From: Pararhizobium capsulatum DSM 1112
GTDB lineage: Bacteria; Pseudomonadota; Alphaproteobacteria; Rhizobiales; Rhizobiaceae
NCBI RefSeq assembly: GCF_030814475.1
Contig: NZ_JAUSVF010000003.1
Span: 124,001 to 188,000 of the forward strand
Direction: 5' to 3'
DNA: 64,000 nt
The notes under the pieces were generated by a model. That model saw only the letters and a list, made by a program, of their open reading frames with translations. It was not told the origin of the DNA and did not search any database. Position numbers and translations under genes: made by a program. Numbering within the stretch: the first letter of the stretch is position 1; each line of letters opens with the position of its first letter. Shown here piece by piece: positions 1 to 8,082 of the stretch.

Positions 1-1212
1 GGACGTCCGCTCGACAAACCAGGCGCTAAGAAACCCGACGACCATGCAAATGAAGGCGGTCGCTGCCGCGAGCACGAGGCTGTGCCATACTGTCGGGAAT
101 ACCGATCTGCTGGGGTTAGCGATGATCTCAAAATTGCGTAGCGTCAGATTGGCAGCAACCAGCTCCAGGCCAAAAGCCTTGAGCAGCGAAAGCGCGGCAA
201 GTGCCATGAGCGGCAGTACCCCGCTGGCGAAGATGACGGTAACACAGAACAGGAAAGCCGGAATGCGCAGGCGGCCTAGACGTTCGAGCCCGGCCGCGCC
301 CTGTTTGCCCGTAAGCGTGCGATAACGGTTCAAGCCTGTCATACGCCGCTGCAACGCCAGACAAAAAAGAGTGATCAGGACAATCGGCAGCGAAGCTGCC
401 GCTGCCAGTTCCAGCCGCGGGGGGAAAGAAATCATTGCATAGATTTTCGTCGTCAGCACCGAAAAATTCGCCATGGTACCGATCACCGCCGGCGCGCCGA
501 AGGAGGAAATAACGTCGAGGAAGACTAGCATCGTGCCAGAGACGATGGCAGGTGCGACCAGCGGAAACGTAATGGTCGCGGCGACGCGCAGTTTGCCAGC
601 ACCCAGCACCCGTGCTGCCTGTTCTTGGCTGAGGTCGATGTTCGAAAGGGCTGCGGAAACGATGAAGAAGATCAGCGGGAAGAGGTGCGATACCTCGATG
701 AAGACCAGCCCGCCGAAGCTCACCACGTTGAATAGGGGGCCTTCAATACCGAGGAGCCAGCGGGCTGCCTTGTTCAAGTATCCTGCGTTCGGCGAGGCGA
801 GGAATATCCAGGCGATCACCGTGATGAAGGATGGAATCACGAAAGCGAGCGTCGCGCCGACGCGGATGAGCGACTTGAAGGGCATGTCGCTGCGTGCGAC
901 GAGCCAGGCGAGTGGCAGGGCGAGTATATTGGCGCCAACGGTTACGAGAAGGGCAAGCAGCGCGGTGTTGACGCTGGCTTTGACCATACCCGGCTGACGG
1001 AAGGCTTCGAATATAGTGTGTGGCGAAAATGCCCCCACCTTGTCCGTCAGGCTGAATTTCAAGAGCAATGAGACCGGATAAACGATCAAGGCGAATAGGA
1101 CGACAATTACGGCGAGCAGCACGACGAGCTTGACTGGTTCGCCGCATTGCCGGCGAAGTTTATCCAATAGAAGAGGGTGGGGAGCGGGCAGGCGCAGGAC
1201 ATCCGTGGTCAT
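1..1212 (-). CDS. ABC transporter permease, Fe(3+)/spermidine type (FbpB-like), cut by window edge
   Basis: The frame is open from an ATG at 1212 down to base 1, so about 404 codons are visible and the C-terminus lies outside the window. The product is a polytopic membrane protein with a first hydrophobic segment at about residues 28-50 and many more after it. A permease-type coupling loop (EQAARVLGAGKLRVA) lies near residue 190 and would contact the ATPase. The start ATG overlaps the TGA of the ATPase gene upstream (ATGA), so the two are translationally coupled in the order binding protein, ATPase, permease. The family (fused two-half FbpB/SfuB permeases) moves Fe(3+), polyamines, phosphonates or similar small solutes across the inner membrane. 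The substrate cannot be read from the sequence. Confidence 0.85.
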   Translation of the reverse strand, partial: MTTDVLRLPAPHPLLLDKLRRQCGEPVKLVVLLAVIVVLFALIVYPVSLLLKFSLTDKVGAFSPHTIFEAFRQPGMVKASVNTALLALLVTVGANILALPLAWLVARSDMPFKSLIRVGATLAFVIPSFITVIAWIFLASPNAGYLNKAARWLLGIEGPLFNVVSFGGLVFIEVSHLFPLIFFIVSAALSNIDLSQEQAARVLGAGKLRVAATITFPLVAPAIVSGTMLVFLDVISSFGAPAVIGTMANFSVLTTKIYAMISFPPRLELAAAASLPIVLITLFCLALQRRMTGLNRYRTLTGKQGAAGLERLGRLRIPAFLFCVTVIFASGVLPLMALAALSLLKAFGLELVAANLTLRNFEIIANPSRSVFPTVWHSLVLAAATAFICMVVGFLSAWFVERTS

Positions 1213-2318
1213 GGCACAGCCCATACCGCTTCGGGATCGGGTATGACTACGACCTTGCCGTCACGAATGTCGGGGCGTTTGCGGGGCCTGGCGCGTAAGT
1301 GCGTCCCATTGGTCTCGACGCTCACCTCGTAACTATCGCCGAGAAAGGTCAGTTCCTTCACAGTAGCGGTTAGGCCCTGTCCCGCCGGCGCGAGGTTCAG
1401 ATCCTCCGGCCGAATGACGACGGCGGCGGTATCGCCGATCCTGCTCGCGGCGATGAATTCGGAATGGGCACGTGCGATGAAGGTACCGCAGCGCTTAGTT
1501 TCGATACGCAGCCGGTTCTCTCCGACGTCCTTGCCGGTAATGTGGCCTTCAAGGAGGTTAGTCGCGCCAACAAAGGAGGCGACGAAGCGCGTCTCCGGCC
1601 AGCGGTAGATTTTCTCCGGAGTATCGAACTGCTCAATTCTTCCTTCGTTCATGACAGCGATGCGATCGGCCAGCGCCAGTGCTTCTTGCTGGTCGTGGGT
1701 CACGTACAGCATGGTTATGCCCTTTTCTGCATGCAGTCTCTGCAATTCCCGGCGCAGTTCCTCGCGTAAGCTTGCATCGAGGTTAGACAGTGGCTCGTCG
1801 AAAAGCAGAAGGCCCGGCTCCATGACAATTGCTCGCGCCAGCGCGACGCGCTGTTGCTGGCCGCCGCTCAGATCACCCGGAAACCGGTTCGCGTGCGCAC
1901 TGAGTTGTACCAGTTCTAACACTTGATCTACTTTTTTGCGGATCGCTGCGCGATCGATGCCCGCGATCTTCAACCCGAACGCGACGTTTTCGAAGACCGA
2001 CTTGTGCGGCCAGATGGCATAGCTCTGGAAGACCATGCCGAGCTGCCGCCGTTCGGTGGGAACGAAAACGCCGTTCCCCGCCACGGGCTTCCCCTTGATG
2101 ACAATCCCGCCCTCATCCGGGTCGATGAAGCCTGCCACCATGCGCAGTGTGGTGGTCTTGCCGCATCCGCTCGGTCCCAGCAGTACGACGCATTCGCCGG
2201 GATCGATCGAGAGGTCGATCCCGGAAACGACGGCCTTGCCACCGAGCTGCTTGAAAAGTCCGTTTAAGACTAGGCGGGGAACGGAATGACGCTGCGCATG
2301 ATTCGAAGGCGATAGCAT
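1209..2318 (-). CDS. ABC transporter ATP-binding protein, FbpC/PotA type
   Basis: This 369-residue cytoplasmic ATPase would energise the importer encoded by its neighbours. Walker A (GPSGCGKTT) lies at residues 48-56, the signature LSGGQQQR near 145 and Walker B (LLLFDEP) near 168, followed by the switch histidine in YVTHDQ. A TOBE-like regulatory domain fills the last 110 residues. I chose the ATG at 2318 because it begins one base after the TGA of the binding-protein gene; a longer frame reaching 2423 would run deep into that gene and its extra residues are low-complexity. The 3' end overlaps the permease start by four bases. Homology places it among iron, spermidine and putrescine importers; the true substrate is unknown. 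Confidence 0.9.
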   Translation of the reverse strand: MLSPSNHAQRHSVPRLVLNGLFKQLGGKAVVSGIDLSIDPGECVVLLGPSGCGKTTTLRMVAGFIDPDEGGIVIKGKPVAGNGVFVPTERRQLGMVFQSYAIWPHKSVFENVAFGLKIAGIDRAAIRKKVDQVLELVQLSAHANRFPGDLSGGQQQRVALARAIVMEPGLLLFDEPLSNLDASLREELRRELQRLHAEKGITMLYVTHDQQEALALADRIAVMNEGRIEQFDTPEKIYRWPETRFVASFVGATNLLEGHITGKDVGENRLRIETKRCGTFIARAHSEFIAASRIGDTAAVVIRPEDLNLAPAGQGLTATVKELTFLGDSYEVSVETNGTHLRARPRKRPDIRDGKVVVIPDPEAVWAVP

Positions 2319-2319
2319 A

Positions 2320-3384
2320 TCAATCGCGCCCGAAGGTGCTCGCGAAGCGCTGGATGAACTCGTCGGCGCTTTTATCGTCGGAGAGGTCGTGCAGTTCGAC
2401 ACTGAAGGGATTGAAGCTGGCAAGTTCCGGTAGCCCTTCGATCGTCTTAGCCGTCGCGTTTGTTGGCCAATATTTCCCGGCGTCGGCCTGGATCGCCTGG
2501 CCCTCGGCGCTAGTCAGCACCTCGAGAAGAAGCTTTGCGGCGATGGGATGCGGCGCACCCGCGAGAATACCACTCGGCTGTTCGGCCAGCAGGGTGCCGT
2601 CGTTCAGACCGTAGAAATCGACAGACTGGCCTTTTTCCTTCGATACAAAAATGTTGAAGGAGGAAATCGTCGGGGCAACCACGCGCTCGCCGGAAGCAAG
2701 TGCGCGCACTACCTCCGAATTACCGCGTACGAAGAGGACGTCTTGGGTCGCAAGCTTTGCCAGATAGTCCCATGTGATCTCGCCATTCTGCAACAAAGCG
2801 AGGAAGAAGGTAAGGGTGTTGCCCGCTGTAGCCGGATCGGCAAGGACGATCTTGCCCTTCCATTTCGGGTCCAGGAAATCGGCAAGACTTGCCGGCAGCT
2901 CGCTGCGGTCGGTTATGGCTGTACTGTTGTAAGCTGCGGGAAGGAGGTAGACGCCCGTGGAGTAGTACGCGCCATCCTTGTCTGCATATCCGCCGAGCTG
3001 GGTGAAAGAGCTGACCTTATAGGGCGCGAAGCGGCCTTCGGCTTTCCACTTGGCGGCGACAAAGGGCTGGGTCGTTGTTACGACATCCGCGCGCACCACG
3101 CCGGCAGCTTTTTCCGCCTCAACCTGCGTAATGATGTCAGGCGCTTTTTTGGCGACGATAGTAAGGGTGATGTCGGGGAAGTTTTCGGCCCACAGAGCGT
3201 TGAGCCGTTCAGCTTCCTCGGTCCTCGCCGGGAAGTAGTAAACAACCTCGGTGTCTTTGGCGGCTTTTGCTTCCTGGTAAAGCGTCTCGAAGATCGGGGC
3301 TTCGAGTTTTACATCCTGAGCCTGGACGTGGCTGGCGCACATCAGGATTCCCGCGAACATGGCGGAGAAAGTGACTGGTCTCAT
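2320..3384 (-). CDS. ABC transporter periplasmic binding protein (family 1, FbpA/PotD-like)
   Basis: The 354-residue precursor has a typical Sec signal peptide (MRPVTFSAMFAGILMCASHVQAQ, cleavage after AQA) and would bind the ligand in the periplasm. The rest matches the bacterial solute-binding protein fold used by Fe(3+) and polyamine importers. Segments such as VRADVVTTT and LADPATAGNTLTF correspond to the usual hinge and ligand-cleft regions. It is the first gene of a three-gene operon. A GAGAGG ribosome-binding site precedes the ATG by about 11 bases. The ornithine-cyclodeaminase and MmgE/PrpD genes on the opposite strand suggest an organic ligand as much as iron, but this is inference. 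Confidence 0.85.
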   Translation of the reverse strand: MRPVTFSAMFAGILMCASHVQAQDVKLEAPIFETLYQEAKAAKDTEVVYYFPARTEEAERLNALWAENFPDITLTIVAKKAPDIITQVEAEKAAGVVRADVVTTTQPFVAAKWKAEGRFAPYKVSSFTQLGGYADKDGAYYSTGVYLLPAAYNSTAITDRSELPASLADFLDPKWKGKIVLADPATAGNTLTFFLALLQNGEITWDYLAKLATQDVLFVRGNSEVVRALASGERVVAPTISSFNIFVSKEKGQSVDFYGLNDGTLLAEQPSGILAGAPHPIAAKLLLEVLTSAEGQAIQADAGKYWPTNATAKTIEGLPELASFNPFSVELHDLSDDKSADEFIQRFASTFGRD

Positions 3385-3415
3385 CGGTGAAAATACCTCT
3401 CATAAACAATGCGCT

Positions 3416-3444
3416 AATGATCAATTTAAAAGCTACTAAGTCAA
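3416..3444 (-). promoter_or_regulatory. Putative promoter of the FbpABC-like operon
   Basis: Read on the minus strand, TTGACT is followed after exactly 17 bases by ATCATT, in an AT-rich stretch 32 to 60 bases upstream of the binding-protein ATG. The -35 fits the rhizobial sigma-70 consensus well; the -10 is only a partial match. Confidence 0.35.
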
Positions 3445-3557
3445 TAGATTTTCTTACCAAATATTCAAAGATCGTTGACACATTGTTCCGCATTTTCTCG
3501 TTGTTGCGCATATTCTAGAACATTATTCAACTGTTACGGTAGAATGACCAGAAAGTG

Positions 3558-3586
3558 TTGACACATTTCCGCGTTCTCCCTATGGG
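3558..3586 (+). promoter_or_regulatory. Sigma-70-like promoter of the glutaredoxin-DinB gene
   Basis: TTGACA at 3558-3563 and TATGGG at 3581-3586 are separated by 17 bases, the ideal spacing. The -10 ends 58 bases before the ATG at 3645. The -35 sits in GTTGACACATTTCCGC, of which a near copy occurs at 3474-3490 (GTTGACACATTGTTCCGC), so a regulator may bind both copies. Confidence 0.5.
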
Positions 3587-3644
3587 ATAGAGAACTAGCC
3601 GCCGCTCGGCGGCGTTCCAGAAAGCCAGATTGGAGTGTCGCATA

Positions 3645-4424
3645 ATGTTGTCTGATGCAGTGACCCGAAACGAGCGGCCGGAAATTTCTGTCTATTGGAA
3701 GCCGGGATGTTCAAGCTGCCTCAAAACGAAAGAATTCGTTGAGGAGCAGGGTGTTGATTTCGAATCTGTAAATGTCCTGGAAGACGAGGACGCCATGCAG
3801 GAAATCTTTGCTTCGGGACTTCGAAGCATCCCTGCTGTCCGTTTCCGCGACAAATACGTCTACGCACAGAACCTTGATGACATCGCTGCGCTCCTCGGCG
3901 TTTCACGCAGCCACAAGAGGCTGGAGAATGCCGCTCTCTTCGAGCGGTGGGACGTACTCTTGATAAAGCTGCGCCGGATCGTCGGCAAATTCGACGAGGC
4001 GCACCTGCAGGAAAGAGTAATCCCCTTCCGAGATCGCTCCGTACGTGAATTAGCGATCCATGTCGGACAGATTGTGCATGCCTTTGTTGGGCAGATGGTG
4101 GAAGAGCTCATTGAGATCAAACCAGTCCACGGCTACGTCGATCCGGACATCGTCACGAAGGCGGACATTCTCGCCCATCTCGAAAGGACACACCGCGCGT
4201 TACAGGCGTGGCGTGAGAAGGGCGGGGACCAATCTCTACCCGAACGGATGCAGACCTATTACGGCAACCAACCCACAAGCCAGGTCATCGAGCGCGGCGT
4301 CTGGCACTGCGCTCAGCATGCGCGGCAGCTCGACATCATCACCGCAGGGCGACTCGGCGCCGAACTTGAGATCGGGCCGGAACTCTATGCCGGTCTTCCG
4401 CTGCCAAAGCGCCTTTGGGTCTGA
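3645..4424 (+). CDS. Glutaredoxin domain fused to a DinB-like helical domain
   Basis: The 259-residue product has two parts. Residues 13-90 form a glutaredoxin fold with the redox motif CSSC (C22, C25) and a cis-proline segment SIPAVRF near residue 67. Residues 95-255 are an all-helical DinB/YfiT-like domain with histidine pairs in HVGQIVHA and HCAQHARQ that suit a metal site. I chose the ATG at 3645 because GGAG lies nine bases upstream; an in-frame TTG at 3630 would put that Shine-Dalgarno inside the gene. DinB-like proteins include thiol-dependent isomerases and transferases, so a thiol-linked enzyme with its own redox partner is plausible. It leads a plus-strand unit with the ornithine cyclodeaminase and MmgE/PrpD genes. 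Confidence 0.75.
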   Translation: MLSDAVTRNERPEISVYWKPGCSSCLKTKEFVEEQGVDFESVNVLEDEDAMQEIFASGLRSIPAVRFRDKYVYAQNLDDIAALLGVSRSHKRLENAALFERWDVLLIKLRRIVGKFDEAHLQERVIPFRDRSVRELAIHVGQIVHAFVGQMVEELIEIKPVHGYVDPDIVTKADILAHLERTHRALQAWREKGGDQSLPERMQTYYGNQPTSQVIERGVWHCAQHARQLDIITAGRLGAELEIGPELYAGLPLPKRLWV

Positions 4425-4447
4425 CCTCACAGAACTGAAAGCCCGCC

Positions 4448-5518
4448 ATGTTGTACCTCTCTAACGATGACGTCGCTGTGCTTCTTAGCATGGACGAATG
4501 CATCGAAAGTTTCGAGCATGCCTATCGCGCAGCTTTCGAGCGGAGCGCCGTCAACGGCCGCCGTTCGGACATGATCGTTGGTACGGGCAACAAGGACACC
4601 GTTTATTCGCTGAAAATGGTCGGTGGCGTCGTCCCGAGTGCGGGAATCGGGGCCGTTCGAATCAATTCCGACATACTGAGCTTTCCGGAAACCGGCGGCC
4701 AGAGGCGCAAGGTTAAGGTGCCCGCCGCGGGCGGGCGCTGGGTTGGACTGCTTCTCCTGTTCAGCACGGAAACTGGCGAGCCTTTAGCGATCCTGCCCGA
4801 CGGCGTACTGCAACGAATGCGCGTCGGCGCCTCCAGCGGACTCGCCATGCGCTATTTGGCGCGACCGGAGACAACTGTGGTCACCGTTCTGGGATCCGGC
4901 TGGCAGGCCTATGCACAGGTGCTGGCGGCTGCAGCCGTCAGGCCACTGCGTGAGATTCGCGTTTTCAGTCCCAACCACGACAATGCCCGCACATTCGCGG
5001 CCAATGTCGAGAACAAGCTGGAAATTCCCGTGAAGGCCTTCATTGCGCCGGAAATCGCTGTGCGTGGCGCCGATGCTGTTTTATGCGCCACCAATAGCAT
5101 GCAGGCCGTCCTCCAGGAGGAGTGGGTGGAACCAGGCATGCACCTCGGGTCAATTCGCGACGGGGAAATCTCTCCGACTGCCTTGCTAAATGCCGACAGA
5201 ATTGTCGTGCACGATCCTGGTAACATGGGCAGTGACCATCTCGTGGTCGCAAGCGGGATCGAGCACCAGGAAGGCCGGAAAGAGATCGCCACGGACCCGC
5301 GTCTTGCCTCCATCGCCGGAGCGCCGTCGCTGGCGGGGCTCGTTGCAAATGCGACGCCCGGGCGGAAGGGGCAGACCGAGGTCACCTGCTTCCTGAATTT
5401 TCACGGCCTCGGATACCAATTCGCCGCCGCCGGCGCGACGCTGCTCAAAAAAGCCCATTCGACGGGCCTGGGGCGAACGTTGCCGTTGGAATGGTTCACC
5501 CAGAACGTTCATTCCTGA
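4448..5518 (+). CDS. Ornithine cyclodeaminase / mu-crystallin family protein
   Basis: The 356-residue protein belongs to the NAD(P)-dependent ornithine cyclodeaminase/mu-crystallin family, whose members deaminate ornithine to proline or oxidise and reduce imino acids. A Rossmann motif VLGSGWQA begins near residue 143. The substrate half holds SLKMVGG, the conserved DGVLQRMRVGA segment, and HLGSIRDGEIS in place of the usual NAVGA-type loop. It lies 23 bases after the glutaredoxin-DinB gene and 23 bases before the MmgE/PrpD gene, so the three are probably co-transcribed. Ornithine itself is not certain as substrate, because several relatives act on alanine, ketimines or opine-like compounds. 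Confidence 0.85.
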   Translation: MLYLSNDDVAVLLSMDECIESFEHAYRAAFERSAVNGRRSDMIVGTGNKDTVYSLKMVGGVVPSAGIGAVRINSDILSFPETGGQRRKVKVPAAGGRWVGLLLLFSTETGEPLAILPDGVLQRMRVGASSGLAMRYLARPETTVVTVLGSGWQAYAQVLAAAAVRPLREIRVFSPNHDNARTFAANVENKLEIPVKAFIAPEIAVRGADAVLCATNSMQAVLQEEWVEPGMHLGSIRDGEISPTALLNADRIVVHDPGNMGSDHLVVASGIEHQEGRKEIATDPRLASIAGAPSLAGLVANATPGRKGQTEVTCFLNFHGLGYQFAAAGATLLKKAHSTGLGRTLPLEWFTQNVHS

Positions 5519-5541
5519 TCCTACATGCTTAAAGGTGTCCT

Positions 5542-6954
5542 TTGCTAGAAAACGATACTGGTTCGATCGCGCCGGGGGCTGCGCTCGCTGAGCGCATCGC
5601 CGACGTGCTGGCCGTGCTTCGGCTCGACAATATCCCCATGGAGGCGCGGGAGATCGCGGTTAACGATCTCATCGACATGGCGGGCCTTTGCGTCGCCACC
5701 CGTGACGCCGATTACATCCGTGTGCTGATAGAGGCGAGCGATGATGCAGGCAAATGCACCGCCATCGGTCATGCTCGCGGTTTCGACGCGGCCACCGCCG
5801 CCCTCATCAACGGCACCGCCACACATGGGGAGGATTTCGATGATACTCTGGAAGGTGCACCTATCCGCGTCGGCGCGATGGTGCTGCCCGCCGTTCTCGC
5901 TGCCGCGCAGCGCTTCGAACGAAGCGGCGCCGACACGCTAAAAGGAATTGTCGCCGGCCTCGAAATGGTCTGCCGCTTCAATACCATTGTGCCCGGCGCG
6001 ATCCACAAGGCGGGTTTCCATCCGGTTGGGATTATCGGCGCGCTGGGCGCGACAGCTGGGGTAGGGGTCACACTTGGGCTCGACCGCAAACAACTGACGG
6101 ACGCCTTTGGCATCGCCGGCAGCTTCGCTTCCGGAATTGGCGAATTCCTTACGGAGGGTGCATGGACCAAGCGTCTTCATCCCGGGTGGGCCGCCCAGTC
6201 CGGCTATCGTGCAGCGTTGCTCGGTAGGGCCGGTTTTTTCGGGCCTCGCACGGTTTTCGACGGACCGCGCAACGTCTTCAAGGTGTTCAGTCAGTCGGCG
6301 CCTGCCGACCGACACGCGGTCATCGCAGGTTTGGGCGAGAAATGGCTAATGCAGGCCATCGCCTTCAAACCATATGCTTGCGGCACGATGATCCACCCTT
6401 TTATAGATTGCATGTTGCGGTTGCGCGAAACCGGTATCGACGCGGATTCAATCGTCTCGATCGAATCCGAAACAAGTGAGGGTCTTGTGGACCGCCTTTG
6501 GGAGCCATTGGCGGCGAAGTATCGGCCTCCTTCCGGCTACGCAGCAAAATTCAGCATGCCCTTTTGCATGGCGGTGGCGTTCTTGGAAGGTGACGCGGGG
6601 CTTGAACAGTTCAGTGACGCCAAGGCGGCTGATTCCCGGGTACTCGAGCTCGCTGGCAAGATCCGCTACGTCATCGACTCCGCAAACGAATATCCGAAAA
6701 ACTATACTGGCCATATCCGCGCCAGTCTTCGGGACGGCACTGAAATCGAATTTCGCCAGCCACACTTTCGGGGCGGCGTGCGCGAACCGTTGACACGTGA
6801 CCAGTTGATCGGAAAGTTCCGTGGAAATATTGCCCATGGCCGCGGTTCTATCGAATACGGACAGGCACTGCTTGATTTCTGCCTGAATATCGCGAAGCAT
6901 AAAGACCTGTCTGTGGGTCTTGCAGGGATCGGTCTGTGTGGAGAATCCGCTTGA
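5542..6954 (+). CDS. MmgE/PrpD family protein
   Basis: This 470-residue protein matches the MmgE/PrpD family (2-methylcitrate dehydratase and relatives, also iminodisuccinate epimerase and cis-aconitate decarboxylase). Family landmarks are NGTATHGEDFDD near residues 91-102, the glycine-rich HPVGIIGALGA and the segment KRLHPGWAAQSGY. The start is a TTG preceded by AAAGGTGT; no in-frame ATG gives a full-length protein. It ends the plus-strand unit begun by the glutaredoxin-DinB gene. Pairing with an ornithine-cyclodeaminase homologue suggests dehydration or epimerisation of an amino- or imino-dicarboxylate, which is inference only. Confidence 0.85.
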   Translation: MLENDTGSIAPGAALAERIADVLAVLRLDNIPMEAREIAVNDLIDMAGLCVATRDADYIRVLIEASDDAGKCTAIGHARGFDAATAALINGTATHGEDFDDTLEGAPIRVGAMVLPAVLAAAQRFERSGADTLKGIVAGLEMVCRFNTIVPGAIHKAGFHPVGIIGALGATAGVGVTLGLDRKQLTDAFGIAGSFASGIGEFLTEGAWTKRLHPGWAAQSGYRAALLGRAGFFGPRTVFDGPRNVFKVFSQSAPADRHAVIAGLGEKWLMQAIAFKPYACGTMIHPFIDCMLRLRETGIDADSIVSIESETSEGLVDRLWEPLAAKYRPPSGYAAKFSMPFCMAVAFLEGDAGLEQFSDAKAADSRVLELAGKIRYVIDSANEYPKNYTGHIRASLRDGTEIEFRQPHFRGGVREPLTRDQLIGKFRGNIAHGRGSIEYGQALLDFCLNIAKHKDLSVGLAGIGLCGESA

Positions 6955-7009
6955 TAGGGCTACATCGTCAGCAGTATTTCAGCAATTTTAAGAGAGAAAA
7001 TTCAACATC

Positions 7010-7234
7010 ATGACCAACGATCTCATTCGTCCGGCCGATGATCTGCACGAAATTGTCGAGCGGAAACTCGTGGCCCTTGTCAGCTAAATGGAAAATGCAG
7101 ACTGGAACGCCCTTGATGTCGCGCATGCAATCAACAACATCATTCAAAGCAAGTGGCTCCATCAGGCGGAGCGTCTTCAAGCAGCCCAGGATGCTTTGTC
7201 GGAAAATTTCGTGTCGGATGGAAATGAAGGTTAG
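7010..7234 (+). pseudogene. Small hypothetical gene interrupted by an in-frame TAA
   Basis: An ATG at 7010, behind an AGAGAG ribosome-binding site, opens a 25-codon frame ending in TAA at 7085-7087. The next codon is an ATG in the same frame that continues for 48 codons (MENADWNALDVAHAINNIIQ at its start) to TAG at 7232-7234. Codon choice looks protein-like across both halves. Either this is one roughly 74-residue protein broken by a nonsense mutation, or two abutting small genes. I recognise no family. Confidence 0.4.
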
Positions 7235-7265
7235 CAGCACCGCCGTTGCCACAAGGGAAAATCTG

Positions 7266-7472
7266 ATGATTGCTACGTTTCAGGTCATTGCTCTGAGTTC
7301 ACTCGATCCACAGGGTGAGGATACCCGCGACGAGCCAAGGCTCAATTTCGCAGATGCTGTAATGGCTGCGCAGGAGTTGAAGGCGCAGGGGAAGGCGTTT
7401 CGTGTTGTTGTGGATGGCGAGAAAAGCGATCAACAAATGCAGACTTTTCGCGACCTCGGTGCACTTTCGTAA
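7266..7472 (+). CDS. Small hypothetical protein (68 aa)
   Basis: The ATG at 7266 follows an AAGGGAAAA ribosome-binding site. The product begins MIATFQVIALSSLDPQGEDT and ends with an acidic/polar stretch; no signal peptide or membrane segment is visible. It follows the interrupted small gene at 7010 on the same strand. No family is recognised. Coding-like codon usage and the ribosome-binding site are the only support. Confidence 0.45.
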   Translation: MIATFQVIALSSLDPQGEDTRDEPRLNFADAVMAAQELKAQGKAFRVVVDGEKSDQQMQTFRDLGALS

Positions 7473-7847
7473 TCAGTACAGTTTGTGTCGTGGCCATCTT
7501 CGCGATTCAAGATGTGTAATGACGGTTATGGGCGTGATGCCGAACTGTGTCGGTGGTTCGTTTCCCTTCAAGGCGAAGTAAGTGCATGGCAATGGCAGCT
7601 GTGCGCCGTCATTCACGCCGCAGGCGTCGCTTCTTTAAAACCGTCAGTCCGCTTGAAGGGGACCATGGTACCTGCCATCCCTTTGTCATGTGGCAGTGGG
7701 CAGCTGACCATATCGTTGCAGCGCGCGCCGCTCACGTTGAGGCAGTTGCCGTATACCACGATAGGCTCGCAGTTGTGGCCAAGGAACGAGACCGCGGCAA
7801 CTTCGCCATGCGCCCCCGGACATAGAATATCAAGCCATGGAGAAGGC
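7473..7847. other. Stretch without a convincing gene
   Basis: No frame here has both a plausible start and recognisable content. The longest minus-strand frame (7613-7864) gives 83 residues of unfamiliar sequence. It lies directly downstream of the truncated SDR and may be rearranged debris of the polyol operon's distal end. Confidence 0.4.
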
Positions 7848-8057
7848 TCAGAGCAAAGGCACAAGACATGCCCGAGCCTCGCTTACGCCGCCCTCAAGCC
7901 GCAGGGGACAGAATGACCGGCCTAATGGCACGTCGGTGTGGAACCACTTTGGCCTCCGTCGTCGACCGCCACGTTGGGTGAGAAGTTCAGCGCAGGCGCA
8001 ACCGATACCTTTGCCAGCACCGGTGATGATTATCGTTTTTCCTTTAAAGTCCGACAC
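7848..8057 (-). pseudogene. Truncated short-chain dehydrogenase (N-terminal remnant)
   Basis: The frame starts 25 bases after the stop of the ABC ATPase gene and opens with a perfect SDR N-terminus: a beta strand, then TGAGKGIG (the NAD-binding TGxxxGxG motif), then a helix. After about 31 residues the similarity stops and the sequence becomes arginine-rich until a stop at residue 70; a functional SDR needs about 250. The Ser-Tyr-Lys catalytic region is absent. This looks like the 5' remnant of a second dehydrogenase gene that once ended the polyol operon and lost its 3' part in a deletion or rearrangement. Confidence 0.65.
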
Positions 8058-8082
8058 GAATGATCCTTCCGATACCTATTGC

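Noticed and set aside
7613..7864. An 83-codon minus-strand frame after the truncated SDR
   Set aside because: Some regularity is seen (SFLGHNCEPIVVYGNC) but no family, start signal or neighbour supports it.
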